A DNA stretch of 6,464 nt from Alphaproteobacteria bacterium. Lineage in GTDB: Bacteria; Pseudomonadota; Alphaproteobacteria; Micropepsales; Micropepsaceae. The notes beneath the pieces are model-generated. The model had not been told where the DNA came from and made no database searches. It worked only from the letters and a program-made list of their open reading frames with translations. Below, piece by piece: positions 4,736 through 6,464 of this stretch; the first letter of the stretch is position 1, and each line of letters begins with the position of its first letter. The position numbers and the translations under genes were made by a program. The stretch spans positions 1 to 6,464 of the forward strand of contig JAICVV010000126.1 of NCBI GenBank assembly GCA_025935155.1. Direction: 5' to 3'.

Positions 4736-6464
4736 GCTGCTGCACAGCTCCCGGCGGTATGCGCCGGCCTCGGTTGCGAATGGCACGGATCGGCCAGCCG
4801 AAGATTCGGCCCATCATCCACAGGAAGCCGTGGCCTGTCTCACGCACCCGGTGCGGATAGGCGAGCAGCGCCGGCACCAGGCCGAGCGTGATGCCCTTCG
4901 AGAAGGCGAGGCCGAATACGACCGCGGTGGAAAGCTGAATCCACATCATCGCGAAGGGATCGCCGATGGTGATGGTGCGCGCCGCGAAGTCGATCTCCAC
5001 CGCAGCCATCATCGGCAGCAGGCCGAAGATTGCGGTGATCGTGGTGAGGAACACCGGCCGCAGGCGCTGGGCGCTGGAGCGGATCACCGCCTCGATCGGG
5101 TTCATGCCCGATTCGAGCAGCTTGTGATACGTGTCGATCAGCACGATGTTGTGGTTCACCACGATGCCGGCGAGCGCCAGCAGGCCCGTGCCTGTCATGA
5201 TAATGGAGAAGGCCTGCCCCATCACGACCATGCCGAGAAGCGAGCCGATCATCGCGAGAATGACGGCGAGCAGTATCAGGCTGGCGTGATAGAAGCTGTT
5301 GAACATCGCGAGCAGCACCACCGCGATGATGAACAGCGCCATGAACGCCGCAAGGATCAGGAACTGCCCGGCCTCCTGCTGATCCTCATCCGCGCCGCGG
5401 AATTTGACGTGCACGGCGCGCGGGAAGGTTTGGGTACTCAGCCAGTTTTTGATCTTCTGCACTTCGGCGTTGACGTTGACACCGGGCTTCACATTGGCGC
5501 GCACATGATAGGTGCGATGCGCGTTCACGCGTTCGATGGTATTCACCTGAGGGGCTGCGCGCACCTGCACAAAGGTGCTGATCGGCACCATGCCGTCCGT
5601 CGTCGCCACGCGAACCTGATCCAGCGCGTGAATGCCGCGATCCTGGCTCGGATAGCGGACGCGAATGTCGACCAGCCGGGTTGAATCGGCTGGCCGGTAA
5701 CGGCCGACGAAAATGCCGTCCGTTACCAGCTGGACCGCGGCGCCGATGGCCTGCGTGCTCACGCCGAAGCGCTGGGCCACGTCGCGCTTGACGTCCAGAT
5801 CCCATTCGATGCCGGGCAGTGGGCGCGTGTCCTCGATGTCGCGTAGCGTCGATATGCCATCCAGATGCTTGCGAAGCTTCGCTGTCGTTTGCAGCAGGGA
5901 CAGATAATCGTCGGAATTCACGTCGATCATCACGTCCTTGCCGGAGGATGGGCCGCCTTCTGGCTTGCGCACTTCCACCTTGATACCGGCCATATCGGCC
6001 GTGCGCTTGCGGATTTCTTCGAGGATGGTCTCGCCGCGCGCCCGCTCCTTGTAGGGCTTCAGCACCACGGTAATGCGCCCGATATTGTCGACGGGAATGT
6101 TCTGGCTCGACGGATTGCCTCCGGCGTTCGCATAAATGTAATCGACGCCCTTCACGCTCTCGATCCGTTTTTCGACGCTCATGACCAGATCGCGCTTCTC
6201 GCTCGCCGCGAGATTGCCGCGCGCGGACACGAGAACGGTCGCTTCCGTAGGGTCAGTCTGCACGAAAAATTCTGTACCGTGGTTGTGCGTAATGAATAGC
6301 GCGAGCACCACAACCACGGCTGCCGCTGCAATGCCCATCATCTTGCCGGGATTGTGGGTGATCCAGTCGGCCAAATGCGCGTACCAGCCGGTAATGCCGG
6401 GAATTTCCCGCCAGTCGCCGGTTTCGGAAGCCTCAATGGCTTTTTCGTGCTTGTCGTTTCGCTC
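4725..6464 (-). CDS. RND efflux permease, C-terminal 579 residues; 5' end outside window
   Basis: Part of an inner-membrane proton-driven RND pump of the AcrB-like superfamily. The frame is open through base 6464, so the gene starts outside; the TTG at 6374 is internal. For a typical length near 1,040 residues, about 450 are missing. In visible numbering: a cytoplasmic/amphipathic lead with ITGWYAHLADW, a membrane helix near 43-59, a large periplasmic domain to about 370, then the closing helices beginning FLILAAFMALFIIAVVLLAMF. The loop GIVVNHNIVLID lies at 433-444, followed by SSAQRLRPVFLTT, a strong RND signature, and the last helices. By eye the Lys of the AcrB proton relay (K940) aligns with Asn 437, as in relatives carrying the VVNxxIVLID motif. 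The Asp pair of helix 4 would lie in the missing part. No adaptor or outer-membrane channel gene is in view; they may lie to the right. The substrate is unknown. Confidence 0.93.
   Translation of the reverse strand, partial: ERNDKHEKAIEASETGDWREIPGITGWYAHLADWITHNPGKMMGIAAAAVVVVLALFITHNHGTEFFVQTDPTEATVLVSARGNLAASEKRDLVMSVEKRIESVKGVDYIYANAGGNPSSQNIPVDNIGRITVVLKPYKERARGETILEEIRKRTADMAGIKVEVRKPEGGPSSGKDVMIDVNSDDYLSLLQTTAKLRKHLDGISTLRDIEDTRPLPGIEWDLDVKRDVAQRFGVSTQAIGAAVQLVTDGIFVGRYRPADSTRLVDIRVRYPSQDRGIHALDQVRVATTDGMVPISTFVQVRAAPQVNTIERVNAHRTYHVRANVKPGVNVNAEVQKIKNWLSTQTFPRAVHVKFRGADEDQQEAGQFLILAAFMALFIIAVVLLAMFNSFYHASLILLAVILAMIGSLLGMVVMGQAFSIIMTGTGLLALAGIVVNHNIVLIDTYHKLLESGMNPIEAVIRSSAQRLRPVFLTTITAIFGLLPMMAAVEIDFAARTITIGDPFAMMWIQLSTAVVFGLAFSKGITLGLVPALLAYPHRVRETGHGFLWMMGRIFGWPIRAIRNRGRRIPPGAVQQPAE

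Noticed and set aside
2717..4786. 689-codon open frame on the minus strand opposite atm1
   Set aside because: It is the antisense shadow of a GC-rich gene: its translation is rich in His, Arg, Asp and Gln with no domain, while the + strand gives a complete ABC exporter with all motifs.
4674..5684. 336-codon + strand open frame opposite the RND gene
   Set aside because: It is a His/Asp/Glu-rich shadow of the RND coding strand, overlapping the end of atm1, with no ribosome-binding site or family motif.
1..6464. Novel multi-gene defence, mobile or biosynthetic system
   Set aside because: All long genes belong to well-known families in separate, partly convergent units; nothing groups them into a dedicated system beyond the small ORF-atm1 pair.

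Overview
The window looks like ordinary chromosome from an alphaproteobacterium. The DNA is GC-rich with strong G/C third-position bias. The CysRS, RarD and Atm1-type ABC proteins read like alphaproteobacterial family members, and a C/G-run inverted repeat of the kind scattered between genes in such genomes lies between the first two genes. Placement below class level is not supported by anything I can see. I find no phage, insertion sequence, CRISPR array, RNA gene or defence island.

Layout: (1) bases 1-906, + strand, the 3' two thirds of cysS (cysteinyl-tRNA synthetase). (2) 907-1113, a spacer occupied almost entirely by a nested inverted-repeat element. (3) 1114-2076, + strand, a RarD-type EamA permease whose start lies at or just past the repeat. 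(4) 2085-2639, - strand, a LOG-family nucleotide phosphoribohydrolase, convergent with rarD and separated from it by 8 nt. (5) 2640-2729, a short divergent promoter region containing a small dyad. (6) 2730-2837, + strand, an easily overlooked 35-codon gene for a one-helix membrane protein, starting at TTG behind a good Shine-Dalgarno. (7) 2840-4723, + strand, a complete Atm1-type ABC exporter, 2 nt after the small gene. (8) 4725-6464, - strand, the C-terminal part of an RND efflux permease entering from the right. Its stop codon is 1 nt from the Atm1 stop, and both stops sit inside a palindrome.

How the genes relate: most are independent housekeeping or transport genes. CysRS charges tRNA-Cys, RarD is a drug/metabolite-superfamily permease, the LOG enzyme handles nucleoside monophosphates, the Atm1 exporter is expected to move glutathione-linked compounds out of the cytoplasm, and the RND pump exports substrates using proton energy. 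The only convincing transcription unit that is complete in the window is the small membrane-protein gene plus atm1.

The points most worth following are that small ORF, the repeat that fills the cysS-rarD spacer and confuses the rarD start, and the palindrome shared by two convergent stop codons. I do not see a clearly new multi-gene system.
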